This document shows positions 11,175-19,505 of a DNA stretch of 37,093 nt, one piece after another; the first letter of the stretch is position 1; each line of letters starts with the position of its first letter. A program made the translations under genes and the position numbers. Origin of the DNA: Desulfuromonadales bacterium. Its GTDB lineage: Bacteria > Desulfobacterota > Desulfuromonadia > Desulfuromonadales > Syntrophotaleaceae. The stretch spans positions 1 to 37,093 of the forward strand of contig JAUWLU010000008.1 in assembly GCA_030613545.1 (NCBI GenBank). The letters run 5' to 3'. The notes below the pieces were generated by a model. The model was not told where the DNA came from and did no database searches. It was given only the letters and a program-made list of their open reading frames with translations.

Positions 11175-11248
11175 GGAATTTTGGGCTTTTTAAGGCGAGC
11201 AGTTGGCAGAAGAAAGGTGGCTGCTGAGGCCGCGAAACGCTAAACAAG

Positions 11249-11291
11249 AGGCCGGTTGTCTGATCAGTTATTTTCAGACCTCCGGCCTTTT
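11249..11291 (+). terminator. terminator between DUF2061 gene and the cytochrome genes
   Basis: AGGCCGG (11249-11255) pairs with CCGGCCT (11282-11288), and GTCTGA inside pairs with TCAGAC, with a small internal loop. TTTT ends the structure on the plus strand. On the minus strand the hairpin is followed by a T-rich CTTGTTTAG, so it may also stop transcripts from the convergent cytochrome genes. Confidence 0.7.
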
Positions 11292-11338
11292 CCCTGCGCG
11301 CGCTTACTTCGTAGCTGGTTTGGCGGCTGCCGGTCCGA

Positions 11339-11917
11339 CTAAGGTTGGCGCAAGGCCGGTCCGCCCGGCCCGTAGGGGTGGCAGCGGTTGCAGGAGCGTA
11401 CGGCGCTGTCGTGTGGCTGATGGCAGGACTGGCAAAGGGTCATGGCCGAGCGGGCCTTGACCGGCAGCATGGTGGCGTGGGCCAGGCCGCCGTGGCAGGC
11501 AACGCAGGCAATCTGTTTTTCCTGGTGCAGACGATGGTAGGAGGCATGTGCCTGGCCGCTATCCTCTTTCTCCTCTCCTAAGGCTTCGGCGTCGTGGCAT
11601 TTGAAGCAGTTTTCGTTGGGTACCTCGGCGAGAAGAATCGGTCCGCTCTGGCGGCCGCTGAGGAATGCGTAGACATAGCGGGCGCCGGCCAGGTGGGCCT
11701 TTATTTCGCCGGTCAGGCCCGGTTCCGAATGGCAGGAGAGGCAGTTGGTGTAGGCGGCGTGATCGGAGTACTGCCAGGAGACGTAGCGGGTCTCCATGAT
11801 ATGGCAGGAAGCGCAGAAACGCGCTGTCGACGTATAGCCGATCAGGCCGGCAAACAGGGCCGTTGCGGTCAGGGCAAAAAGTGCGGCAGTGATCAGCCAT
11901 TTCGTTCGGCGTGTCAT
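11339..11917 (-). CDS. NapC/NrfH-type membrane-anchored multiheme cytochrome c
   Basis: This gene encodes 192 residues. One N-terminal membrane helix at about residues 8-28 is followed by a periplasmic part with six CxxCH heme sites: CASCH, CLSCH, CFKCH, CVACH, CQSCH and CNRCH. The first is followed by IM (CASCHIM), as in NrfH where a nearby methionine serves the quinol-side heme. The spacing to W-QYSDHA-NCLSCH also fits NapC/NrfH. Such proteins take electrons from membrane quinol and pass them to a periplasmic partner. NrfH has four hemes, so the two extra C-terminal sites are an addition. It begins 22 bases after the eight-heme lipoprotein gene with no clear ribosome site, so it is probably translationally coupled to that likely partner. 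Confidence 0.85.
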   Translation of the reverse strand: MTRRTKWLITAALFALTATALFAGLIGYTSTARFCASCHIMETRYVSWQYSDHAAYTNCLSCHSEPGLTGEIKAHLAGARYVYAFLSGRQSGPILLAEVPNENCFKCHDAEALGEEKEDSGQAHASYHRLHQEKQIACVACHGGLAHATMLPVKARSAMTLCQSCHQPHDSAVRSCNRCHPYGPGGPALRQP

Positions 11918-11939
11918 GGGCTGGATACAGGCTCCGGGG

Positions 11940-13154
11940 TTATTGGCTCAGCCTGCGGCGGGCCAGGTCGAGCCGCTGTTGCAACTGTTCTGGCGCATGG
12001 TCCCGATGATAGTGGCAGCTGTTGCATGAATTGGGCTGTTTCTTCAGATCGCCGCCGCCAAGCTCCAGGGTGAGCCGCGGCGGAATGAAGCGGAAAGTGT
12101 GGGTCCGCTCGTCGCCCACGGTGGCGCTCTTGCCGGTGTTCGGCATATGGCAGGCGATGCAGTTGCCATGCTGGGGCGCGTCCTCGATAGGGGCATGGCC
12201 GCTGACCGGATCGGTACTGACGTTGGGATGGCAGCCGAGACAGAGGTTGTTGCCGGTCCCCCGGGTGCTGAACCGATTGCTGGTGCTGTGGCTGGTATGA
12301 CAGTCGAGGCAGCTGATCCCGGCCCGGTAGTGGCGTGAGGTCTGCCATTCGGGATACTGCTGACGGTGCTGTTTGACTGCGCCGGAGGGCCACCAGGCTT
12401 TTTTGTTATCGTAACTGGTTACGGTAAACATGCTCGGCACCAGGCGCCGACCGACCTGGTAGCCAATGGGGAAGGGATCTTTGCCGTCCGGCGATTTGCC
12501 GCGGGTATGGCACTGGCCGCAGATGTCGGAGGCCAGATGCCAGGGGAGCTTGGCCGGATTGACGATGGTGTTGGCCCGGGCCAGGCCACGGGCCTTGACG
12601 TGGGTTTCACCGGGGCCGTGGCAGGCCTCGCAGCCGATGCTCAGTTCGGCCCAGGTGTAGTCCTGATGGTTAAAGCCGGTGACGTGGCAGTAGGAGCACT
12701 TTTTCTGCCAGTCGGGTCCCTGGGCGTCGCTGAAATGGTAGGGCGCCCAGAAGTTGTCGGCGATGTTCCACTGGAATTTCTGCACTTCCCAGTCGGCAGT
12801 GATGTAACGCTGCTTCCACAGCACGCCGTGGGTCAGCATGATCCGCTCTTTGCTGAGATCGCCAAGATCCGTAACCTTTACCGTAGCACCGCTGGCATCT
12901 GTGGCGGTGAAGTTCGGCGGGGTCTGCCAGTCGCCGACAATGGCCTTGTCCTGCGGCCCGGAGACCTGCTTGATGACCATGGAGTGGGGGGTGGTCTGCC
13001 AGGTGGCGGCGATACGGTCGTGGCATTTGGCGCAGACCGCCGAACCGACGTAGCCGCCCTCCTTGACCTCGATATCGCCCATGTCGTTGGCGCAACCGCT
13101 GAGCAGCAACGCCAGCCCCATCAGTCCCAAAGCCGTCTTGATCGCCACTTTCAT
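11940..13154 (-). CDS. octaheme c-type cytochrome, lipoprotein
   Basis: This gene encodes 404 residues. A lipoprotein signal sequence ends in LLLSGC, with the lipidated cysteine at residue 21. Eight CxxCH heme sites follow: CAKCH, CSYCH, CEACH, CGQCH, CLDCH, CLGCH, CIACH and CNSCH. The opening YVGSAVCAKCHDRIAATWQ resembles cytochrome c554-type domains. The protein is therefore expected on the periplasmic side, lipid-anchored to the inner or outer membrane. The electron acceptor is unknown. It lacks the CxxCK active-site heme of NrfA, so simple nitrite reductase is not supported. AAAGGGGG lies just before the ATG, and a near-perfect 35-bp palindrome sits directly upstream of that. It is first in a two-gene unit with the NapC/NrfH-type gene. 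Confidence 0.88.
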   Translation of the reverse strand: MKVAIKTALGLMGLALLLSGCANDMGDIEVKEGGYVGSAVCAKCHDRIAATWQTTPHSMVIKQVSGPQDKAIVGDWQTPPNFTATDASGATVKVTDLGDLSKERIMLTHGVLWKQRYITADWEVQKFQWNIADNFWAPYHFSDAQGPDWQKKCSYCHVTGFNHQDYTWAELSIGCEACHGPGETHVKARGLARANTIVNPAKLPWHLASDICGQCHTRGKSPDGKDPFPIGYQVGRRLVPSMFTVTSYDNKKAWWPSGAVKQHRQQYPEWQTSRHYRAGISCLDCHTSHSTSNRFSTRGTGNNLCLGCHPNVSTDPVSGHAPIEDAPQHGNCIACHMPNTGKSATVGDERTHTFRFIPPRLTLELGGGDLKKQPNSCNSCHYHRDHAPEQLQQRLDLARRRLSQ

Positions 13155-13491
13155 TTTTCTGCCCCCTTTTGCAGTTGCGCAGTAACGGATCGTTTCTGCG
13201 CAACTGGTACGTGCCGGACAGGCCCCGGTTCGGTTGCCGAATCGCTAAACGGGCTATAGCAGATGCGGGGTCTCTTTAGAATTTTATAAAGAGGCGATGG
13301 GATGTCAAAGAAATCGAGGGAAAAGAAGCCGCAGGCAAACCGAAAAGGTGGTGTTTGAGAAATGACAGCCAACCTGTCGGGTAGCAGAAAAGCCCGGCAG
13401 CATGCGGGGCAGGGGGCCGGACAGACCTTTTCTTCGGGGCCAGGCGCGCTATAGTTCAGTCAGTGCCCCTCTCATCTAAGGAGGTTCTGTC
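13155..13491. other. gene-free divergent region between cytochrome and thioredoxin-like genes
   Basis: No coding region was found. It holds the 35-bp palindrome at 13172-13206, a 7-bp inverted repeat (CTCTTTA at 13272-13278 with TAAAGAG at 13287-13293) and the AAGGAGG ribosome site of the thioredoxin-like gene near 13478. A TATAGT near 13452 has no convincing -35 box. No clear promoter could be assigned in either direction. Confidence 0.6.
13172..13206. promoter_or_regulatory. 35-bp near-perfect palindrome upstream of octaheme cytochrome
   Basis: Arms 13172-13187 and 13191-13206 (core CAGTTGCGCAG / CTGCGCAACTG) are 16 bp with one mismatch and a 3-base centre. It ends about 18 bases before the cytochrome ATG, abutting the ribosome site. 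It could be a repressor operator or, in the mRNA, a hairpin next to the ribosome site. The TTGCGCA half-site is not one I can assign to a regulator. Confidence 0.65.
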
Positions 13492-14040
13492 ATGGCCCTG
13501 GTTCATTCCGCAGATCTGCCCCTCGGCAGCCCCATGCCCCCGTTTCGTCTCAACGACCCGTCCGGCAAGCCCTTCAGCAGCCAGGAACTGCTGGGAAGCA
13601 CGGGCCTGCTGCTGGTCTTCATCTGCAACCACTGCCCCTATGCCAAAGCCCAGTGGCCGCGTCTGATTCGACTGGCCGAGGAGTTTGCCGGCCGGGGCGT
13701 GGCGACGGTGGCCATTAACGCCAATATTCATCCCAGTTATCCGGCCGATGCCCCGCCACGCATGATTGAGCTTGTTGCCAAACTGGGTATCTCCTTCCCC
13801 TATCTGGTGGACGCCAGCCAGGAGGTGGCCCGGGCCTTCCGCGCCCAGTGCACCCCCGATCCTTATCTGTTTGACCGCCAGGGGCGGCTGGTCTATCACG
13901 GCCGCATCGACGATAACTGGCAGGACGAGGACGCGGTCGGACGGCAGGAGCTGCGGGCCGCCATGGCGGCTCTGGTAGCGGGTGAGGAGCCGCTGAAGGA
14001 GCAGCATCCCTCCATGGGTTGCTCCATCAAGTGGCGATGA
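13492..14040 (+). CDS. thioredoxin-like (AhpC/TSA-Redoxin) family protein
   Basis: This gene encodes 182 residues with no signal peptide, so it is predicted to be cytoplasmic. The redoxin fold starts with a FRLNDPSGKPFS block. The redox motif is CNHC at residues 45-48, in FICNHCPYAKAQWPR, followed by a cis-proline-type region CTPDPYLFDRQGRLVYHGR. This subgroup usually ends, as here, in SMGCSIKW. It probably acts as a thiol oxidoreductase or peroxiredoxin-like protein; the partner is unknown. The ribosome site AAGGAGG is strong. It stands alone and shares a bidirectional terminator with the convergent aminotransferase. Confidence 0.85.
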   Translation: MALVHSADLPLGSPMPPFRLNDPSGKPFSSQELLGSTGLLLVFICNHCPYAKAQWPRLIRLAEEFAGRGVATVAINANIHPSYPADAPPRMIELVAKLGISFPYLVDASQEVARAFRAQCTPDPYLFDRQGRLVYHGRIDDNWQDEDAVGRQELRAAMAALVAGEEPLKEQHPSMGCSIKWR

Positions 14041-14078
14041 GGCGACAACGCTGTGTAAACGATTTTTTCGCAGAGACC

Positions 14079-14112
14079 AAAAAAGCCCGGAGCAGATGCG
14101 CTCCGGGCTTTT
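14079..14112. terminator. bidirectional terminator between convergent genes
   Basis: GCCCGGAGC (14085-14093) pairs with GCTCCGGGC (14100-14108) over a 6-base loop. Six A residues precede the stem (14079-14084) and four T follow (14109-14112), so it can end transcription on both strands. Confidence 0.9.
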
Positions 14113-14133
14113 GTTGTGGTTGGCGGCAGACCC

Positions 14134-15324
14134 TCAGGCCAGGCCCGATTCCTTAGCCAGCTGTTCCCAGGCGGGGAGGCTGCGGCGGATCAGTTCCATC
14201 TCGACGCAGTAGGCGATGCGGAAGTAGCCCGGAGCACCGAAGCCCCGTCCCGGCACCACCAGGATATTGTGCTTCTGGGCCAGTTGGGCGAAGGCCACAT
14301 CGTCTTCCAGGGGCGATTCGGGAAAGAAGTAGAAGCCGCCCTGCGGTTTCACCATTTTGAAGCCGAGGGAGGTCAGGCGCTCATAGAGCAGGTCGCGTTT
14401 TTCCTGGTAGGCGGCGATGTCGACGCTCTCTTCCTGAAGATTGGTCACCAGACGTTGCATCAGGGCCGGCGCGTTGACGAAGCCGAGCACCCGGTTGCAG
14501 AAGATGGCGCCCTCTATGAATTGCTCGACCCCGTCCATGGCCGGGTTGGCGGCCAGGTAGCCGATCCGTTCACCGGGCAGGGCCAGGTCCTTGGAGTGGG
14601 AGGTGACGATCACCGAGTTTTTGATGTGGGAAAAGATGCAGGGCACGCTCTGGCCTTCGTAGGCGAGGCGCGCGTAGGGTTCGTCGGAGATGACGAACAG
14701 GGTGCGGCCCAGTTGCTGTTCCTTGCGGGCTAGCATCTCCCCCAGGGCCTGCAGGGTTTCGGCGGGGTAGATAACCCCGGTGGGGTTATTGGGCGAATTG
14801 ATGATGATGGCCCGGGTGTTGGAGCCGATGGCGGACTCGATGGCGGCCACGTCGAGCTGAAAGGTCTCGGGATCGGTAGCCACGGTTTGGGCTGTGCCGC
14901 CGTGGTTGTCGATGTAGAACATGTACTCGACGAAGTAAGGGGTGAGGATGATCACCTCTTCGCCGGGGTTAAGAATCGTTTTCAGCACCACGTTGAGGCC
15001 GCCGCCGGCGCCGCAGGTCATGATCACATGGCGATCCTCGATTCGCTGAGGTGCGTTTTGGGAGATATGATCGGCTACCGCCTGGCGGGTCTCCTGATAG
15101 CCGGCGTTGCTCATGTAGCGGTGCATGCCGGGTACCGGGTGCTGGGCCAGCTTGAGCAGTTCCTGCTGCAGGCTTGCGGGCGGTTCGGTGGAAGGGTTGC
15201 CGATGGTGAAATCGAAGATGTTGTCGGCGCCCCGTTCGGCGCGCAGCCGCGCTCCCTCTTCGAACATTTTGCGGATCCAGCTGGCCCGCTCGATATATTT
15301 GGCGATCTTGATCGATATGCTCAT
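14134..15324 (-). CDS. pyridoxal-phosphate-dependent aminotransferase (class I/II)
   Basis: This gene encodes 396 residues. The fold-type I aminotransferase motifs are present: FTIGNPS at the N-terminus, the cofactor-contacting NSPNNPTG near residue 176, ISDEPYARLAY, and the Schiff-base lysine in SHSKDLALPGERIGY at about residue 245. It probably transaminates an amino acid such as aspartate or an aromatic amino acid. Its place next to pheA and tyrA fits the final transamination of phenylpyruvate or hydroxyphenylpyruvate, but that is inference. AAGGAG lies 6 bases before the ATG. It is divergent from pheA and ends at the bidirectional terminator. Confidence 0.9.
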   Translation of the reverse strand: MSISIKIAKYIERASWIRKMFEEGARLRAERGADNIFDFTIGNPSTEPPASLQQELLKLAQHPVPGMHRYMSNAGYQETRQAVADHISQNAPQRIEDRHVIMTCGAGGGLNVVLKTILNPGEEVIILTPYFVEYMFYIDNHGGTAQTVATDPETFQLDVAAIESAIGSNTRAIIINSPNNPTGVIYPAETLQALGEMLARKEQQLGRTLFVISDEPYARLAYEGQSVPCIFSHIKNSVIVTSHSKDLALPGERIGYLAANPAMDGVEQFIEGAIFCNRVLGFVNAPALMQRLVTNLQEESVDIAAYQEKRDLLYERLTSLGFKMVKPQGGFYFFPESPLEDDVAFAQLAQKHNILVVPGRGFGAPGYFRIAYCVEMELIRRSLPAWEQLAKESGLA

Positions 15325-15426
15325 GGCCGCTCCTTGTCTGTCCGTAATAGTCTGAATTGCGGCAGTTTAGCTGCTGGTCGGTGGCCGGTCAAGGGTAAAG
15401 GCGGCACCATCGGTGCGCCAACGCCG

Positions 15427-15455
15427 TTGATTTTTCTGTGAGGATTCGCTAGATT
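15427..15455 (+). promoter_or_regulatory. candidate promoter for the pheA-tyrA-aroA unit
   Basis: TTGATT at 15427-15432, a 17-base spacer and TAGATT at 15450-15455 lie 33 bases before pheA. Each box matches the consensus at four of six positions with ideal spacing. Confidence 0.45.
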
Positions 15456-15487
15456 GTACAACTTGAATCCATCAGGAAGGGGTTGTT

Positions 15488-16558
15488 ATGGCAAAGGGAA
15501 ATCTCAACGAACTGCGGGAACGGATTGACCAGATCGACGATCAGATACTGGAGCTGCTCAACCGCCGGGCCGAGGTGGTGAAGGAGGTCGGCCGCACCAA
15601 GGTCAACAGCAGTCAGGAATTTTACGTGCCGGGGCGGGAGCAGGCTATCTTCGAGCGTCTAACCCGCAATGCCGGACCCTTTCCGGCCGACGGGGTGCGG
15701 CGGGTGTTTCGCGAGATCATTTCGGCCTCCCTTGCCCTGGAGCAGCCGATGAAGATCGCCTATCTCGGCCCTCCGGCCACCTTTACCCACCAGGCGGCCC
15801 TTCGCCAGTTTGGCCTTTCCGCTCAGCTGGTGGCGCAGAAGAGCATTCCGGCGGTATTCGAGGAAGTGTGTCGCGGCCGCGCCCCCTACGGGGTGGTACC
15901 GGTGGAAAATTCCACCGAGGGGGTCGTCTCCCATACCCTCGATATGTTCATTCGCTCGGAGCTGAAGATCAATGCCGAGATCCTGCTGGAGATCGAGCAT
16001 AATCTGCTGTCGCTGACCGGGCGCATGGCGGACGTGCGCAAGATCATCTCTCATCCCCAGGCCCTGGCCCAGTGCCGCCAGTGGCTGGAGGAGAACCTGC
16101 CCGATACGGCCCTGGTCGATGTGGCCAGTACCGCGCTGGCGGCGCAGATGGCCGCCGAGGATGAGAGTGTGGCCGCCATCGCCGGCGAAGTGGCTGCCAC
16201 CATGTACGGGTTGAAGACGGTCAAACAGAAGATCGAAGACAACCCTAACAACTTTACCCGTTTTCTGGTCATAGGCCGCAATATTCCAGCGCCGAGCGCC
16301 CGGGACAAGACCTCGGTCATGTTCAGCGTCAAGGACGAGCCGGGCATTCTCTATAGCATGCTCAAGCCTTTCAGCAAGCGGGGCATCAATTTGAGCAAGA
16401 TCGAGAGCCGGCCGATGAAGAAGAAGGCCTGGGAATACATCTTTTTTCTCGACATGGACGGTCATGTGCAGGACTCCGATGTGTCCGAGGCCATCGCGGA
16501 ATTACGCGGCTGCTGCCAGGAACTGCGGGTGCTTGGCTCTTATCCCCGCTCCCGCTGA
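15488..16558 (+). CDS. pheA: bifunctional chorismate mutase / prephenate dehydratase
   Basis: PheA converts chorismate to prephenate and then to phenylpyruvate in phenylalanine synthesis. The gene encodes 356 residues. An AroQ-type mutase helix bundle occupies residues 1-85 (LNELRERIDQIDDQILELLNRR). The dehydratase domain begins near residue 88 (MKIAYLGPPATFTHQAA) and contains VPVENSTEG near 139 and NNFTRFLVIG near 256. A C-terminal ACT domain holds the LSKIESRP motif near residue 306, the usual phenylalanine feedback site. AGGAAGGGG precedes the ATG. tyrA follows after 40 bases and aroA after that, a clear aromatic amino acid operon. Confidence 0.97.
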   Translation: MAKGNLNELRERIDQIDDQILELLNRRAEVVKEVGRTKVNSSQEFYVPGREQAIFERLTRNAGPFPADGVRRVFREIISASLALEQPMKIAYLGPPATFTHQAALRQFGLSAQLVAQKSIPAVFEEVCRGRAPYGVVPVENSTEGVVSHTLDMFIRSELKINAEILLEIEHNLLSLTGRMADVRKIISHPQALAQCRQWLEENLPDTALVDVASTALAAQMAAEDESVAAIAGEVAATMYGLKTVKQKIEDNPNNFTRFLVIGRNIPAPSARDKTSVMFSVKDEPGILYSMLKPFSKRGINLSKIESRPMKKKAWEYIFFLDMDGHVQDSDVSEAIAELRGCCQELRVLGSYPRSR

Positions 16559-16598
16559 GACGGCTTTGCTCTCCCCTTGAAAGGGATACTTAATAAGA

Positions 16599-17465
16599 AT
16601 GCAGGATGTACTGATACCGAAAATGACCGTGATCGGCACCGGCCTCATCGGTGGCTCGCTGGCCCTGGCCCTCAAGGCAGCCGGAGCGGTGGGCGAGGTG
16701 ACCGGGGTCGGCCGCGGTCTGGCCAATCTGGAAGAGGCCCTGGCGCTCGACGTGATCGACCGCTTCAGTCTGGATGCCGAGGCCGCGGTGGCCGATGCCG
16801 ATCTGGTGTTTCTCGCTACCCCGGTGATGGCCCTGCCGGTGATGGCGGCGCGTCTTCTGCCCCACATGAAACCGGGGGCGATTCTTACCGACGGCGGCAG
16901 TGTCAAGGAGCGCATCGTCGCCGAAATCGAGCCGCTGGTGCCGGCCGGAGTCCATTTTGTTCCTGGCCACCCCATCGCCGGGACCGAAAAGAGCGGTTCG
17001 GCTGCCGCCTTCGCCACCCTCTACCGCGACCGGCGCTGTATTCTGACCCCCACCGCCAGGACCGATGCGACGGCCTTGGAACTGGTGCGGCGTATGTGGC
17101 AGGCGGCCGGCAGCGAGGTGGTGATCATGGATGTGGTCAAACACGACCGTATCCTGGCCGCCATCAGTCATCTGCCCCACATGGTGGCCTACGCCCTGGT
17201 TAACGCTGTGGCCAGCGACGACCGGTACGGCGAGGATATACTTAAATACTCCGCCGGTGGGTTTCGCGACTTTACCCGCATCGCCTCTTCCGACCCGGCC
17301 ATGTGGCGGGATATCGCCCTGACCAATCGTGAGGCCCTGCTGGAGATGATTGGCGGCTTTGAGTCCATGCTTGCTGATCTCAAGCAGGATATTGCCGCCG
17401 GCAACGACGACAGTCTTTTCAACTTTTTTCTGCGTTCCAAAGAACGGCGCGATGCCCTTCTCTGA
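16599..17465 (+). CDS. tyrA: prephenate dehydrogenase
   Basis: TyrA oxidises prephenate to 4-hydroxyphenylpyruvate with NAD in tyrosine synthesis. The gene encodes 288 residues. The nucleotide-binding glycines are in VIGTGLIGGSLA (about residues 11-22). FVPGHPIAGTEKSG and SHLPHMVAYALVN, typical of the substrate site, are present. There is no C-terminal ACT domain, so tyrosine feedback by that route is not expected. AAAGGGA lies upstream of the ATG. aroA begins 21 bases after the stop. Confidence 0.95.
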   Translation: MQDVLIPKMTVIGTGLIGGSLALALKAAGAVGEVTGVGRGLANLEEALALDVIDRFSLDAEAAVADADLVFLATPVMALPVMAARLLPHMKPGAILTDGGSVKERIVAEIEPLVPAGVHFVPGHPIAGTEKSGSAAAFATLYRDRRCILTPTARTDATALELVRRMWQAAGSEVVIMDVVKHDRILAAISHLPHMVAYALVNAVASDDRYGEDILKYSAGGFRDFTRIASSDPAMWRDIALTNREALLEMIGGFESMLADLKQDIAAGNDDSLFNFFLRSKERRDALL

Positions 17466-17486
17466 TAGCGCTCTGGAATTCTATTC

Positions 17487-18776
17487 ATGAAACAGCAGAC
17501 CATCGCTTCTTCTGGCCCATTGCGCGGCGAAATTACCGTTCCCGGCGATAAGTCCATCTCCCATCGCTCCATCATGCTCGGTTCCTTGGCCAGCGGCACC
17601 ACTCTGGTGCACGGCTTTCTCCAAGGGGAGGACAGTTTGGCTACCCTGCGGGCCTTTCGCACCATGGGCATCGCCATCGAGGAGCTCGGCGACGGCCGGC
17701 TGCGCATCGAAGGGCGTGGACTGCGCGGCCTGCAGGAGCCTGCCGACGTCATTGACTGTGGCAATTCCGGCACCACTATGCGGCTGATGCTCGGTCTGCT
17801 GTCCGGTCAGTCCTTTTTCAGCGTGTTAAGCGGCGATCAGTATCTGCGCCGGCGGCCCATGAAGCGGGTGGTCGGTCCCCTGAGCACCATGGGCGCTCGC
17901 ATCTGGGGGCGTTGCGATGCTGAACGGGCGCCCCTGGCCATTCAGGGCGGGACGCTGCAGGCCGCTTCCTACGATTCGCCTATCGCCAGCGCCCAGGTCA
18001 AGTCGGCTCTGCTGCTGGCCGGGCTCTACGCCGACGGCGAAACCACGGTTCGGGAGCCCCATCTGTCCCGCGATCACAGCGAACGGATGCTGAGTTACTT
18101 TGGTGCCGACGTACGGCCCTTCGCCGGCGGCGTGACCATCGCCGGAGGTGCCAAACTGGCCGGTCAGGAGGTCTTTGTTCCCGGCGATATCTCTTCAGCG
18201 GCCTTTTTCATGGTCGCGGGCCTGATTACCCCCGGCTCCGAACTGCTGATCCGCAATGTCGGCGTCAACCCGACCCGCAGCGGCATCATCGACATTCTGC
18301 GTCAGATGGGCGGCTCCATTGAGTTGCTCGACCCGCGGGAGCGTTCCGGCGAGCCGGTAGCCGATCTGCTGGTGCGCAGTAGCGAGCTGCGCGGCATCGA
18401 GATCGGCGGCGCCCTGGTGCCGCGGGCCATCGACGAATTTCCGGTGATCAGCGTTGCGGCCTGTTTTGCCGAGGGCACGACGGTCATTCGTGACGCCCGC
18501 GAACTGCGGGTCAAGGAGACCGACCGCATCGCCGCTATGTGCGACGCCCTTAACGCCGTCGGTGGCCGGATAGAGCCCCGCGAGGACGGGATGCGCATTT
18601 GCGGCATCGATCAATTGGGCGGCGGCACGGTGGCATCCTGCGGCGATCATCGCATCGCCATGAGCATGGCCGTTGCCGCTCTGCGCTCTTCGGCGCATAT
18701 CACTGTAAGCGATACCGGCTGTACCGAGACCTCATTCCCCGGCTTCTGGCAGTTGCTGCAGAAGCTGGCCTGCTAA
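17487..18776 (+). CDS. aroA: 3-phosphoshikimate 1-carboxyvinyltransferase (EPSP synthase)
   Basis: AroA joins phosphoenolpyruvate to shikimate 3-phosphate, giving EPSP, one step before chorismate. The gene encodes 429 residues. ITVPGDKSISHRSIMLGSLA is at the N-terminus with the substrate-binding lysine and arginine. NSGTTMRLMLGLLSGQ follows near residue 93, and LRVKETDRIAAM near residue 340. The sequence pattern is of the class found in many Gram-positives and deltaproteobacteria. cmk starts 20 bases after the stop. Confidence 0.97.
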   Translation: MKQQTIASSGPLRGEITVPGDKSISHRSIMLGSLASGTTLVHGFLQGEDSLATLRAFRTMGIAIEELGDGRLRIEGRGLRGLQEPADVIDCGNSGTTMRLMLGLLSGQSFFSVLSGDQYLRRRPMKRVVGPLSTMGARIWGRCDAERAPLAIQGGTLQAASYDSPIASAQVKSALLLAGLYADGETTVREPHLSRDHSERMLSYFGADVRPFAGGVTIAGGAKLAGQEVFVPGDISSAAFFMVAGLITPGSELLIRNVGVNPTRSGIIDILRQMGGSIELLDPRERSGEPVADLLVRSSELRGIEIGGALVPRAIDEFPVISVAACFAEGTTVIRDARELRVKETDRIAAMCDALNAVGGRIEPREDGMRICGIDQLGGGTVASCGDHRIAMSMAVAALRSSAHITVSDTGCTETSFPGFWQLLQKLAC

Positions 18777-18796
18777 ACCGCCCCCGGGAGAACCTT

Positions 18797-19501
18797 TTGA
18801 AGCGTGAATTGATTATTGCCATTGACGGACCGTCCGGCTCCGGCAAGAGTACCCTTAGCCGGTTGCTGGCCGCGGCCCTCAACTATATTAATATCGACAC
18901 CGGCGCCATGTACCGTTCCGTTGGTCTGGCTGCTCATCGGGCCGGTATCGATCCGGCGGACAGTCAGGCTCTGGCCGAGCTCTGCGCGCGACTGACCATC
19001 GAATTCGTTCGCAGCGGCACCGCGGAGCGGGTGTTGCTCGATGGTGAAGACATCAGCGAAGCGATTCGCACGCCGGAGATGAGCCTGATGGCGTCGCGCG
19101 TGTCGGCCTGTCCGGCGGTGCGGGAGGCCATGGGCCGCCTGCAGAGGGCTATGGGCGACCAGGGGGGCGTGGTTCTAGAGGGGCGCGATATCGGCACCGT
19201 GGTCTTTCCCCAGGCCGAGGTCAAATTCTTTCTGTTGGCCAGTGTTGCAGAACGGGGTCGGCGTCGCTTTGAAGAACTGCAGGCCAAGGGACTACAGGTC
19301 GATCTGCAGCAGACCATCGCCGAGGTGGAGCAGCGGGACGCCGCCGACTGTAATCGCCAGCATGCCCCTCTGCTGCAGGCGGACGACGCTCTGGCCATCG
19401 ACACCACCGCCATGGCTATCGACCAGGTGCTGCAGGAGATGCTGGAGATCGTCACCAAGCGCCGCCTGCAGGGCTGTGAAGCGCAGGGGCAGGGAGGATA
19501 G
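18797..19501 (+). CDS. cmk: cytidylate kinase
   Basis: Cmk phosphorylates CMP and dCMP in pyrimidine nucleotide synthesis. The gene encodes 234 residues from the chosen TTG at 18797. The P-loop GPSGSGKS is at residues 11-18, followed by INIDTGAMYRSVGL. VLEGRDIGTVVFPQAEVKFFL and RDAADCNRQHAPL belong to the CMP-binding and lid regions. GGGAG lies 6 bases before TTG 18797. A longer open frame upstream overlaps aroA and is not part of the family. The TTG start is inferred from the ribosome site and the usual protein start. ispH follows after 4 bases. Confidence 0.93.
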   Translation: MKRELIIAIDGPSGSGKSTLSRLLAAALNYINIDTGAMYRSVGLAAHRAGIDPADSQALAELCARLTIEFVRSGTAERVLLDGEDISEAIRTPEMSLMASRVSACPAVREAMGRLQRAMGDQGGVVLEGRDIGTVVFPQAEVKFFLLASVAERGRRRFEELQAKGLQVDLQQTIAEVEQRDAADCNRQHAPLLQADDALAIDTTAMAIDQVLQEMLEIVTKRRLQGCEAQGQGG

Positions 19502-19505
19502 AGCC

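Noticed and set aside
13199-13223. Sigma-54 promoter-like GGCAC...TTGC on the minus strand before the cytochromes
   Set aside because: The gap between the GG and GC elements is 12 bases rather than the strict 10.
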